A stretch of DNA of 64,000 bases. It comes from Lachnotalea glycerini. GTDB taxonomy: Bacteria; Bacillota; Clostridia; Lachnospirales; Lachnospiraceae. Made by a program: the position numbers and the translations under genes. The notes beneath the pieces were generated by a model. The model did no database searches. It was not told where the DNA came from and saw only the letters and a program-made list of their open reading frames with translations. Of the stretch, positions 45,129 through 53,129 are shown one piece after another; the first letter of the stretch is position 1, and each line of letters begins with the position of its first letter. The stretch covers positions 310,001 through 374,000 of the forward strand of contig NZ_QICS01000002.1 of assembly GCF_003201285.1 (NCBI RefSeq). The letters are read 5' to 3'.

Positions 45129-45157
45129 ATTATAAAATAAAAAAATGAAAAAGTAAA
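45129..45157 (-). promoter_or_regulatory. Promoter of the 49-residue minus-strand gene
   Basis: Read on the minus strand, TTTACT (45157-45152) and TATAAT (45134-45129) are 17 bases apart. A-tracts directly upstream (45159-45245) may act as an UP element. Confidence 0.7.
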
Positions 45158-45350
45158 TAAAAAATTAAAAAAATATAATAAAAAAGTTAAAAAAATGAGT
45201 AATTAATTTTATTATATAGCAAAAATAAACAAAAAGATAAAAAAATGATGAAATTTCAACAGAATTAATAGGTTTTTTTTGTTATTGCAAAAACTTATTA
45301 GAAAGATTAAACTATTAAATAAGAAAGTTGGATAATTACATTAAAAAAAA
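45135..45350. other. AT-only stretch with phased A-tracts
   Basis: About 200 bases without a gene. Runs of five to seven A occur with centres near 45142, 45150, 45161, 45170, 45182, 45192, 45223, 45233 and 45242, that is roughly one helical turn apart, which predicts curved DNA. I see no coding frame with a ribosome binding site here. Confidence 0.6.
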
Positions 45351-45355
45351 CAAAT

Positions 45356-45378
45356 ACCGCTGGTGGGTATCCAGCGGT
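45356..45378. terminator. Orphan terminator-like hairpin
   Basis: An 8-bp GC-rich stem (ACCGCTGG with CCAGCGGT) with a 7-base loop is flanked by eight A on the left and TTTGCGTTTT on the right. It could terminate in either direction, most strongly on the minus strand, but no gene is visible on either side; a small RNA is possible. Confidence 0.6.
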
Positions 45379-45641
45379 TTGCGTTTTCTATTACTATAAT
45401 AAAAGGGAGAATTTAGCCAATTTAATTGGCTATGAATATGAAAAAGTTTTATTACTATGGTTAAAAGTATAAATAATGAATATGTAAAATCTATGAACGA
45501 ACTATGAATACACAGTAAAGGTTATGAAACGTTTTTGTTACTAAGTACATTAGAATAAAATTTACACTATGGTATAAATATTATTTTAATTTCATTTATA
45601 TTAATAATAACTCATATGGAAGTAATTTACTTGCCTAATAG

Positions 45642-45671
45642 TTGACAAAAAGTCAAAAACTGAATTAAAAT
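45642..45671 (+). promoter_or_regulatory. Promoter for holA
   Basis: TTGACA at 45642-45647 and TAAAAT at 45666-45671 are 18 bases apart. The -35 is part of the inverted repeat TTGACAAAAAGTCAA (45642-45656), which could be an operator. Confidence 0.75.
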
Positions 45672-45724
45672 GTAGAAGAGTGGGTTATTATATACATATA
45701 AATAAATGCCGCCGGAGGTATTGT

Positions 45725-46702
45725 ATGAGAAATCTCAATGAAGATTTGAAAAATAATAAATTTAAGAATATGTATTTGCTTTATGGTGAAGAATCATATT
45801 TAAAGCGATTATATAAAAATAAGTTAAAATCATCAATGCTTTCTTTGGATGACTCAATGAATTGCAGCTACTATGAAGGGAAAGGTATTAATCCAAATGA
45901 AATAATAGATTTAGCTGAAACAATGCCGTTTTTTGCCAATCGAAGAGTCATCATAATAGAAAACAGTGGATTTTTTAAAGAAAAGTGTGATGAGCTTGCA
46001 AGCTATTTGGACAATCCTTCTGATAGTACTTGCTTTGTCTTTGTGGAAAATGAAGTGGATAAAAGGGGGAAACTGTTTAAAAGAGTAAAAGAAAAAGGAC
46101 GGGTAGTAGAGCTTACAACGCAGGATGAAAGTAGCTTAACAAGATGGATATTAGGGCTTTTTAATAAGGATGGTAAGAAAATTACCCAAAATGCGATGCA
46201 GTTGTTTTTATCAAAGACAGGAACCGATATGGGACATATCCAACAGGAGATTGAAAAGCTGATATGCTATGTTGGAAGTAGAGAAAGTATAACAATAGAC
46301 GATGTAAATGAAATAGGTACAACATTAGTTGCCAATAATATATTTGATATGGTAAATGCTGTAGCAGAAAAAAAGCAAAAAAATGCTTTAGAACTATATT
46401 ATGACTTATTGGCATTAAAGGAACCTCCAATGAGAATACTATTCCTAATTACAAGACAATTTAATCTGCTTTTACAAGTAAAGGATTTAAAACGCTTAGG
46501 TTTTCATCCAAATGATATTGCAAAGAAAATAGGATTACCAAGCTTTGTTGTGAATAAATATGTAGCGCAGTCTTCAAAATTTACAGTTGATTGGTTAACA
46601 AATGCTTTAAATTCTTGTGCTGATTCAGAAGAGTCGGTTAAGACAGGAAGAATAAATGATGTGATGAGTTTGGAGCTTTTAATTATTACCTTTAGCAGAT
46701 AA
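45725..46702 (+). CDS. holA: DNA polymerase III delta subunit
   Basis: A 325-residue clamp-loader wrench of the HolA family. It has the N-terminal NMYLLYGEESYLKRLYKNKL, the NRRVIIIENSGFF strand and the C-terminal domain with EPPMRILFLITRQFNLLLQV. It opens the sliding clamp for PolC. I start at ATG 45725 after CCGGAGG; the upstream frame to 45680 includes the promoter region. polC lies in the neighbouring operon. Confidence 0.93.
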   Translation: MRNLNEDLKNNKFKNMYLLYGEESYLKRLYKNKLKSSMLSLDDSMNCSYYEGKGINPNEIIDLAETMPFFANRRVIIIENSGFFKEKCDELASYLDNPSDSTCFVFVENEVDKRGKLFKRVKEKGRVVELTTQDESSLTRWILGLFNKDGKKITQNAMQLFLSKTGTDMGHIQQEIEKLICYVGSRESITIDDVNEIGTTLVANNIFDMVNAVAEKKQKNALELYYDLLALKEPPMRILFLITRQFNLLLQVKDLKRLGFHPNDIAKKIGLPSFVVNKYVAQSSKFTVDWLTNALNSCADSEESVKTGRINDVMSLELLIITFSR

Positions 46703-46799
46703 ATAGTCATAAGAAAAAATAATTCAGGAGTTTTTTTATTGTTAATACTTCACAAAATAGTTTTTTTTCTAAGATTAAGTATTCAACGGCAAAAAAGTA

Positions 46800-46808
46800 T
46801 GCTATAAT
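46800..46808 (+). promoter_or_regulatory. Extended -10 promoter for rpoD
   Basis: TGC directly followed by TATAAT (46803-46808) is an extended -10 element; the -35 region (TATTCA at 46780-46785, 17 bases away) is poor. It gives a leader of about 45-50 bases. Confidence 0.65.
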
Positions 46809-46861
46809 GTTGTCGTTTGTCAAAAAGAGTCGAAATTATATGGAATAAAAGGGTGAAATAG

Positions 46862-47977
46862 ATGGATGAAGCAGTAGTAAAATTTACAAAAATTATGGAA
46901 AAGTTATTAAAAACTGCAAAAGCAAATAATAATACATTGGAGCTTGAAGAAATTAATGATGCATTTGAGGGTACGGAACTGACTCCAGAAAAGCTTGACT
47001 GGGTGTTAGAGTATTTTGAAAGACAAAATGTAGATGTTGTTACGACGAGAGTTTCAGAGGAAGAAGAAGGGGATGAAGATTCATTTCTTCTTTCAGAGGA
47101 AGAAGAAGAAGTAGAAATAATTGATGATGTGGATGTTTTAGACGGTGTAAGTACAGAGGATCCAGTCAGAATGTACTTAAAGGAAATTGGAAATATATCT
47201 TTACTATCGGTTGAAGATGAGATAACGCTTGCAAAGAAAATGAGCGAAGGTGATGAAGAGTCAAAGAAAAAACTCATTGAATCAAATTTAAGATTAGTAG
47301 TTAGTATTGCTAAAAAATATGTTGGAAGAGGTCTTTCTTTTCTTGATTTAATTCAGGAAGGGAATATTGGTCTTATGAAAGCAGTGGATAAATTTGATTA
47401 TCAAAAGGGATATAAATTTAGTACCTATGCTACTTGGTGGATTAGGCAGGCAATTACTCGTGGTATAGCTGATTTTGCAAAAACAATCCGAGTGCCTGTT
47501 CATATGGTTGAAACAATAAATAAAACACTTAGAACTTCAAGAGTTTTGATGCAAGAGCTAGGACGAGAGCCATCTAGTGAGGAAATAGCTCAAAGAATGG
47601 ATATACCTGTTTCAAAGGTAGAAGAGGTACTTAAAATTTCGAGAGATCCTGTTTCATTGGAAACGCCAATTGGTGAGGAAGAGGATAGCCATTTGGGAGA
47701 TTTTATTGAAGATGATAACGCTTTATCACCATCCGATTCAGCGGCCTTTACTATGCTAAAGCAGGAGCTGTCAGAGGCCTTATCAACCTTAAACGACAGA
47801 GAAAGAGAAGTAATTAAGCTGCGCTTTGGTTTGGAGGATGGAACTCCAAGAACGCTTGAAGAGGTTGGAAAAGAATTTAATGTAACGCGAGAAAGAATCA
47901 GGCAGATAGAAGCAAAAGCTTTGCGTAAGCTTAGACATCCTAATAGAAGCCGCAAGCTTAAAGAGTTTTTAGAGTAA
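46862..47977 (+). CDS. rpoD: Primary sigma factor (sigma-A)
   Basis: A 371-residue housekeeping sigma factor. An acidic region 1.1 (about residues 60-90) leads to region 1.2 ([20 protein letters not shown]), region 2 ([39 protein letters not shown]), region 3 and region 4 ([20 protein letters not shown]). It serves the -10/-35 promoters listed here. The usual upstream neighbour dnaG is absent; holA takes its place. Confidence 0.98.
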   Translation: MDEAVVKFTKIMEKLLKTAKANNNTLELEEINDAFEGTELTPEKLDWVLEYFERQNVDVVTTRVSEEEEGDEDSFLLSEEEEEVEIIDDVDVLDGVSTEDPVRMYLKEIGNISLLSVEDEITLAKKMSEGDEESKKKLIESNLRLVVSIAKKYVGRGLSFLDLIQEGNIGLMKAVDKFDYQKGYKFSTYATWWIRQAITRGIADFAKTIRVPVHMVETINKTLRTSRVLMQELGREPSSEEIAQRMDIPVSKVEEVLKISRDPVSLETPIGEEEDSHLGDFIEDDNALSPSDSAAFTMLKQELSEALSTLNDREREVIKLRFGLEDGTPRTLEEVGKEFNVTRERIRQIEAKALRKLRHPNRSRKLKEFLE

Positions 47978-48012
47978 TTGTTACAGTTCATCAAATGTTC
48001 ATATAAATGTTC

Positions 48013-48041
48013 TTGATATTTTGGCTTTAAAAGAATAAAAT
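48013..48041 (+). promoter_or_regulatory. Promoter for the phospholipase C-like gene
   Basis: TTGATA at 48013-48018 and TAAAAT at 48036-48041 are 17 bases apart, about 100 bases before the GTG at 48144. No terminator was found after rpoD, so read-through is also possible. Confidence 0.6.
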
Positions 48042-48143
48042 GGGATTATTAAGGAACACTAGTACAAAAGACATATCGTTTAATTGCTTATCTAGTAGTA
48101 AAACGATAACAATAACAGTTTCATTGTTTATAAGGAGAATGAA

Positions 48144-48734
48144 GTGAGAAAAAAATCCCATATTTCTTTAGCACGTTATATTGTAAGCAGTATAGATAGG
48201 CAAGATTTATTAAAGCATAAAAAAGCATTTTATTTAGGCAATATTTTACCTGACTGTAAGCCAACATTTTTAACAACAAAACATGAATTTGGCAGTACAT
48301 TTGATAAATTGAAACAAGATATGCAAAGGTTAACTCTTGCAAGTGATATTAATTTGAATAACGAAAGAGCATATTTTAGAGACTTAGGACAAGTAATACA
48401 TTATATTGCGGATTATTTTACCTTTCCACATAATGTTAATTATAACGGTTCTCTAAGGGATCATTGTATTTATGAAAAGCATTTGAAAATAGGGTTACGA
48501 GAGTATATTAAAAGCGGAGAAGCTCAAAAAAATATAGAAAAGATGATTCGATTTGATTCTCTTGAAGCGCTGTTTCAGTTTATAACAGAAGCTCATGAGG
48601 AGTATTTGAGGTTTAAACGTTCCGTTCAGGAAGATTGCAGATATATTGTAAATTTGGCATATCAGGTAGTAGGAGCTATTATTAATTTATTTGAAAAGGA
48701 AATAGTCATTAAGAAATATCATTGTGTTGCTTAA
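48144..48734 (+). CDS. Zinc-dependent phospholipase C-like protein
   Basis: A 196-residue protein with the fold signature of zinc-dependent phospholipase C (S1-P1 type): SHISLARYIVSS near the start, FYLGNILPDCKP, DLGQVIHYIADYFTFPHN and HCIYEKHLKIGLREYI, giving several His/Asp metal ligands. Unlike secreted clostridial PLCs it has no signal peptide and is shorter, so it is probably cytoplasmic; the substrate is unknown. GTG 48144 follows AAGGAGA by 6 bases. Confidence 0.75.
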   Translation: MRKKSHISLARYIVSSIDRQDLLKHKKAFYLGNILPDCKPTFLTTKHEFGSTFDKLKQDMQRLTLASDINLNNERAYFRDLGQVIHYIADYFTFPHNVNYNGSLRDHCIYEKHLKIGLREYIKSGEAQKNIEKMIRFDSLEALFQFITEAHEEYLRFKRSVQEDCRYIVNLAYQVVGAIINLFEKEIVIKKYHCVA

Positions 48735-48764
48735 AAGATTTAATATAATAATAACAATATATAC

Positions 48765-48803
48765 ACGCTGCTCATCATATATAATTGTGAGCAGCGTAAT
48801 TTT
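48765..48803. terminator. Terminator after the phospholipase C-like gene
   Basis: A 10-bp stem (ACGCTGCTCA with TGAGCAGCGT), a 13-base loop and AATTTTA after it. It lies 30 bases after the stop codon. Confidence 0.8.
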
Positions 48804-48901
48804 ATGTCATAATATACTCTCCAATTTCTTATGATACTTAATTTCTTTGTGCAGCTTACGCTTCTACAAATTACCTAAATAACATAGAAGTAATTTAGCT
48901 A

Positions 48902-48930
48902 TTTACATAATCTCTGGTAAAAAGTATAAT
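48902..48930 (+). promoter_or_regulatory. Promoter for the CapA-like gene
   Basis: TTTACA at 48902-48907 and TATAAT at 48925-48930 are exactly 17 bases apart. The transcript would start about 15 bases before the ATG, a short leader holding TAAGGA. Confidence 0.8.
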
Positions 48931-48951
48931 AATTTTAAGGAAAAGAAAGGA

Positions 48952-50163
48952 ATGTGTCGATTTATGAAAAGAGTACTGATTCATATTTTAGAAATGAGTA
49001 TAGGGATTTTATTGATTCTACTTATTATTTTAGGTATTAAATATAGAGTAGAAGTTTTGAATTATATTAAGAGTCAGACTGTTTCCGTTTCATCTGAAAA
49101 AGTTACAAATGAATTAAAGGAGCAAGAAGAACAAAAGGCCGAAGATTCTGAAGTAATCCAGGAGAGCAGCCAAATACAGGAAACAGTATCAGAGAGTGAG
49201 GAGCCAGTTCAAGAGGAAATACCACAGGTAAAAGAAACAAATCTTTTATTTACCGGAGATATTCTTCTGACTGGTTATTTACTATCGCAATATGATAGTA
49301 GTGGAATTAATGGAATTTTAGCTTCTGATATTGTACAAGAAATGGTAGATGCAGATTTAACAATGGTAAATGAGGAATTTCCCTTTAGCAATAGAGGAAC
49401 TGCAATGGAAGATAAGCAGTTTACGTTTCGTATAGAACCGGAAAGAGTACAGGTTTTTAAAGATTTAGGAATAGACATTGTAACGTTGGCCAATAATCAT
49501 ATTTTAGATTATGGGCGTGATGCTTTAACAGACACCTTTGAAACGTTAGATGATGCACAAATTCAGTACGTTGGTGCGGGAAATAACTATGATGAAGCAA
49601 AGGCACTTAAAGAATTTGACATAAATGACAAGAAAATAGGTATTCTGGCAGCAAGCAGAGTGATTCCCGAACCAGGATGGGCAGCAGGAACTTCATCAGG
49701 AGTATTTTCAACCTACGATTCGAGTGGTCTTGAACAAGAGATTAAAAATGCTGATTCCAGTTGTGATTTTGTAATTGTTTATGTGCATTGGGGAATTGAA
49801 AAGAATGAATATCCAGAGGATTATCAAAGACAGCTTGCTCAAAAATATATAGATGCAGGGGCAGATATTGTGATAGGAGCACACCCACATGTCTTGCAGG
49901 GAATTGAGTATTATAATGGAAAACCGATTGTTTATAGTTTAGGGAATTTTGTATTTGGAAGCCAGATATCAAAAACCGTATTTTTAAAAGTTGAAATAAA
50001 TGAACAAAGCAATCTTTCACTTTCAGTGGTAGCTTGTAAAACAGACGCTAATTATATTTTAAATAAGGCGGATAATCAAAAAGAAATCTACCAATACCTG
50101 ACAGAAATTTCGACGAATGCAGTCATAGATGAGGATGGTATAGTAAGTGAAAAAGAAATATAA
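48952..50163 (+). CDS. CapA family metallophosphatase-like membrane protein
   Basis: A 403-residue protein with a membrane helix (about residues 12-30), a Glu/Gln/Ser-rich linker (45-90) and an extracytoplasmic CapA/PgsA domain. Metallophosphoesterase-type motifs are visible: LFTGDILLTG, LANNHILDYG, VHWGIEKNEYP and GAHPHVLQGIEYYNGKP. CapA relatives take part in poly-gamma-glutamate or other polymer export; no capB/capC genes are nearby, so the role here is open. ATG 48952 is 10 bases after TAAGGA; ATG 48964 is an alternative. Confidence 0.85.
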   Translation: MCRFMKRVLIHILEMSIGILLILLIILGIKYRVEVLNYIKSQTVSVSSEKVTNELKEQEEQKAEDSEVIQESSQIQETVSESEEPVQEEIPQVKETNLLFTGDILLTGYLLSQYDSSGINGILASDIVQEMVDADLTMVNEEFPFSNRGTAMEDKQFTFRIEPERVQVFKDLGIDIVTLANNHILDYGRDALTDTFETLDDAQIQYVGAGNNYDEAKALKEFDINDKKIGILAASRVIPEPGWAAGTSSGVFSTYDSSGLEQEIKNADSSCDFVIVYVHWGIEKNEYPEDYQRQLAQKYIDAGADIVIGAHPHVLQGIEYYNGKPIVYSLGNFVFGSQISKTVFLKVEINEQSNLSLSVVACKTDANYILNKADNQKEIYQYLTEISTNAVIDEDGIVSEKEI

Positions 50164-50197
50164 TAGGATAATATTAAGAAGAATAAAAGTGCCTTTT

Positions 50198-50246
50198 ATC
50201 CAATAGGAACCACTTGTTTTATTATGACAAGTGGTTCCTATTGGAT
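50198..50246. terminator. Bidirectional terminator-like hairpin, 20-bp perfect stem
   Basis: Arms 50198-50217 and 50227-50246 pair perfectly around a 9-base loop, between two convergent genes. The T-run on either side is weak (TTTAT on the + strand), so its strength depends on the very long stem. Confidence 0.75.
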
Positions 50247-50561
50247 TTATCTAGGCTTAAAGGTTGCACATTGCGTCTGTTCCGCAGCATTAGCATTGTG
50301 ACCATTGATTCCTATTTGATTAGCCGCACATAATTGTTTTTCATTATAAGCACAATTGGTTGCTTCGCAGGTAACACTGGTTGGTCTGCTAGCTTCCCCT
50401 GTGGAACTGGAATAGGAATCCAAACGTTTTTCCTGAAAGCTGTCGCAGCATGTGCAGTCAGATGAACAGGCCTGCTCACCACCTACGCAGATATTGCTTT
50501 TACTGCAAAGATTACTGTCGTTGTGTTGACATTCTACAACATTACAATCGAGTAATGGCAT
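50247..50561 (-). CDS. DUF1540 protein, two Cys-rich repeats
   Basis: A 104-residue protein with two copies of the DUF1540 Cys pattern. One lies at residues 5-45 (LDCNVVECQHNDSNLCSKSN, later CCDSF) and one at about 62-100 (VTCEATNCAYNEKQLCAANQ, later CATF). Such Cys spacing suggests metal binding; the family is common in spore-forming Clostridia but has no proven function. On the minus strand, AGGAGGT precedes ATG 50561; the frame is open to 50618 without a ribosome binding site. Confidence 0.85.
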   Translation of the reverse strand: MPLLDCNVVECQHNDSNLCSKSNICVGGEQACSSDCTCCDSFQEKRLDSYSSSTGEASRPTSVTCEATNCAYNEKQLCAANQIGINGHNANAAEQTQCATFKPR

Positions 50562-50666
50562 AATAATACCTCCTTTATATGAAATGAAATTTATATATAC
50601 AGGAGGTATTATTAACAATTTTATTCAATTTATTCGTAAATTATTAGGAACTTCTTAGATCGAGGC

Positions 50667-52628
50667 CTATTTGGTTTCTTCTTGTATATTGATTTTACGA
50701 ATTTCCTTTGTTCTGATTTCTTTACATATTGTACTGATAAAATCATCAAGTGTCTTTTGACCTTCATCGCCTTCATAGCGGCTTCTTACCGATACAAGAC
50801 ATTCTTCTTCTTCCTTTTGACCGACTACCAGCATATAAGGTACGCGATCAAGTCTTGACTCTCTTATTTTATAACCTATTTTTTCTGCACGTTCATCAAC
50901 ACTGCAAAGAATTTGGTTAGCCTTTAATTCCTCAGAAACTTTATTTGCATAAGCGTGATACTTTTCAGAAATAGGAAGGATTCGAACCTGCTCAGGGCAT
51001 AACCAGGTTGGGAATAATCCGGCATACTTTTCAATTAACCATGCAAGGGTTCTTTCATAGCAACCAAGAGATGTCCTGTGGATTATATATGGACGAACTT
51101 TTTCACCATTCTGATCTATATAGTACATATCAAATTGTTCAGCAAGTAAAGCATCCCACTGGATAGTAATCATAGTATCTTCTTTACCATATACATTTTT
51201 TGCCTGAATATCAACCTTAGGACCATAGAAAGCAGCTTCACCATCTACTTCTGTAAATTGAATATTTAGTTCATTTAGTACATTGCGAATTCTTTGTTGG
51301 GTATCTTCCCAAACGGTAGCATCACCAATGTATTTTTCCTTATTATTTGGATCCCATTTGGATAAACGATAGGTTACATCATCTGCCAATCCAAGTGTGT
51401 TAAAACAATACCTTGCTAAATCAAGGCAGCCTTTAAATTCATCATCCATTTGATCCGGTCTTACAATTAAGTGTCCCTCTGAAATTGTAAATTGGCGGAC
51501 ACGAGTCAGACCATGCATTTCTCCAGAATCCTCATTTCGAAACAATGTAGAAGTTTCACCATAACGAAGCGGAAGATCACGATATGATTTCTGGCTTTGC
51601 TTATATACATAATACTGGAATGGACATGTCATAGGACGAAGTGCGAATACTTCCTTATCTTTTTCTTCATCACCTAATACAAACATTCCTTCTTTGTAAT
51701 GATCCCAATGACCGGAAATTTTATATAAGTCACTTTTAGCCATAAAAGGTGTTTTCGTTCTTACATAACCACGTCTCTCCTCCTCATCTTCAATCCATCT
51801 TTGAAGAATCTGAATCATCTTGGCACCCTTTGGCATTAAAAGTGGAAGTCCCTGACCAATTACATCCACGGTTGTAAAAAGCTCCATTTCACGACCAAGT
51901 TTATTATGGTCACGCTTTTTAATATCTTCCAAATGTGCTAAGTATTCATCCAATTCTGCTTTTTTAGTAAAGGAAGAACCGTAAATTCTGGTCAGCATTT
52001 TATTTTTCTCATTACCCCTCCAGTAAGCGCCGGAGGAAGAGATTAATTTAAAGGCCTTGATAGTTTTTGTACTCATTAAATGAGGACCAGCACATAAATC
52101 AACAAATTCACCCTGTCTGTAAAAAGAAAGAGTCTCTCCTTCGGGTAAATCCTTGATTAATTCTACCTTGTATGGTTCGTTTCTTTCTCTCATGAAAGCA
52201 ATGGCTTCTTCTCTAGGAAGTGTAAATTTTTCTAAATCAGCACCTTTTTTGATAATTGATTTCATTTCTTTTTCAATTGCATCCAAATCTTCCCGTGTAA
52301 AAGGCTGTGATTCAAAGTCATAGTAAAAGCCTGTGTCAATAGATGGTCCGATTGCAAGCTTTGCCTCCGGATAAAGATTTTTAACTGCTTCTGCTAAAAC
52401 ATGAGAGGTGGTATGGCGATAAGCGGCCTTTCCCTGTTCATCATTAAAAGTGAGAATGTTAAGCTCGCAATCATTGTCAACAATTGTTCGAAGGTCAACA
52501 ACCTCTCCATTTATTTCTCCGGCACATGCCATTCTGGCAAGACCTTCACTAATATCGGCTGCAATATCAATCACTGACATAGCATCGGCATATTCTTTTG
52601 AAGAACCATCTTTAAGTGTAATTTTCAT
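50667..52628 (-). CDS. thrS: Threonyl-tRNA synthetase
   Basis: A 653-residue class II synthetase: TGS domain (1-60), editing domain with HTTSHVLAEAV and a later Cys-containing VDLCAGPH zinc-type motif, catalytic core with FRNEDSGEMHGLTRVRQFTI and RPMTCPFQYYVYK, and a C-terminal anticodon domain. It charges tRNA-Thr. The start on the minus strand is ATG 52628 after AAAGGAG; the longer frame to 52712 enters the leader. Expression is controlled by a T-box leader. Confidence 0.97.
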   Translation of the reverse strand: MKITLKDGSSKEYADAMSVIDIAADISEGLARMACAGEINGEVVDLRTIVDNDCELNILTFNDEQGKAAYRHTTSHVLAEAVKNLYPEAKLAIGPSIDTGFYYDFESQPFTREDLDAIEKEMKSIIKKGADLEKFTLPREEAIAFMRERNEPYKVELIKDLPEGETLSFYRQGEFVDLCAGPHLMSTKTIKAFKLISSSGAYWRGNEKNKMLTRIYGSSFTKKAELDEYLAHLEDIKKRDHNKLGREMELFTTVDVIGQGLPLLMPKGAKMIQILQRWIEDEEERRGYVRTKTPFMAKSDLYKISGHWDHYKEGMFVLGDEEKDKEVFALRPMTCPFQYYVYKQSQKSYRDLPLRYGETSTLFRNEDSGEMHGLTRVRQFTISEGHLIVRPDQMDDEFKGCLDLARYCFNTLGLADDVTYRLSKWDPNNKEKYIGDATVWEDTQQRIRNVLNELNIQFTEVDGEAAFYGPKVDIQAKNVYGKEDTMITIQWDALLAEQFDMYYIDQNGEKVRPYIIHRTSLGCYERTLAWLIEKYAGLFPTWLCPEQVRILPISEKYHAYANKVSEELKANQILCSVDERAEKIGYKIRESRLDRVPYMLVVGQKEEEECLVSVRSRYEGDEGQKTLDDFISTICKEIRTKEIRKINIQEETK

Positions 52629-52688
52629 TTTAAATACTCCTTTCAAATTATAATGTAAATCCAATTTATGAGTCATGCAGAAAAGGGT

Positions 52689-52712
52689 AAAAAAATGCCA
52701 GTCGACTGACAT
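52689..52712 (-). terminator. Second hairpin with T-run between T-box and thrS
   Basis: On the minus strand a 7-bp stem (ATGTCAG with CTGGCAT, one G-T pair, TCGA loop) is followed by seven T. It lies 25 bases after the T-box terminator and before thrS, so it adds a further stop for leader transcripts. Confidence 0.7.
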
Positions 52713-52734
52713 TTATACGTATTTTTCTATAGAA

Positions 52735-53045
52735 TAAAAAAATCGTCTCTTCTGCATTTTACTACAGAAGGGACGAGATAGACTCGCGGTTCCACCCTAA
52801 TTGTATTGATATAATCAATACCGCTTAATTTGATGATAACGGAATCACCGGACTGGATTAGAGTCACTCAGAGGTAGTTTTCAAATGTTTTGTCATAAGA
52901 TGCTTCCAGCAATTACATCTCTCTCTGTATGCCTAGACATTTTACTCGTCTCATCAACGTGTTTATCATTTACATAATGATTTCACTTTCTGCTATTGAA
53001 ATCATTTATCAGACACTAAAGTATGTTTACAGTCTGTATTAAACA
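52735..53045 (-). promoter_or_regulatory. T-box riboswitch leader of thrS
   Basis: On the minus strand the invariant T-box sequence AGGGTGGAACCGCG lies at 52798-52785. It is followed by a terminator stem (CGTCCCTTCTG with CAGAAGAGACG, 52775-52744) and a T-run. Upstream, the stem I region carries GATGAGACGAG and the AGAGAG/CTCT pairing. An ACC triplet at 52875-52873, next to the stem I 3' strand, is a suitable threonine specifier. Uncharged tRNA-Thr would stabilise the antiterminator and raise thrS expression. Confidence 0.92.
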
Positions 53046-53073
53046 ATTATAGCATTCTACGATAGTTTGTCAA
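53046..53073 (-). promoter_or_regulatory. Promoter of the thrS T-box transcript
   Basis: On the minus strand TTGACA (53073-53068) and TATAAT (53051-53046) are 16 bases apart, with TGC before the -10 as an extended element. Confidence 0.8.
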
Positions 53074-53129
53074 TTGTAATTTTATTAGCTGATTAAAAAT
53101 TCTTAAGTTCATAATAGTATAGTAATCTC

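Noticed and set aside
48121-48342. Minus-strand frame opposite the phospholipase C-like gene
   Set aside because: It is antisense to a frame with clear family motifs and lacks a ribosome binding site.
48784-48840. Minus-strand ATG-ACA-TAA two-codon frame after a GGAGAG site
   Set aside because: It is too short to judge, has no promoter, and lies beside a terminator; most likely chance.
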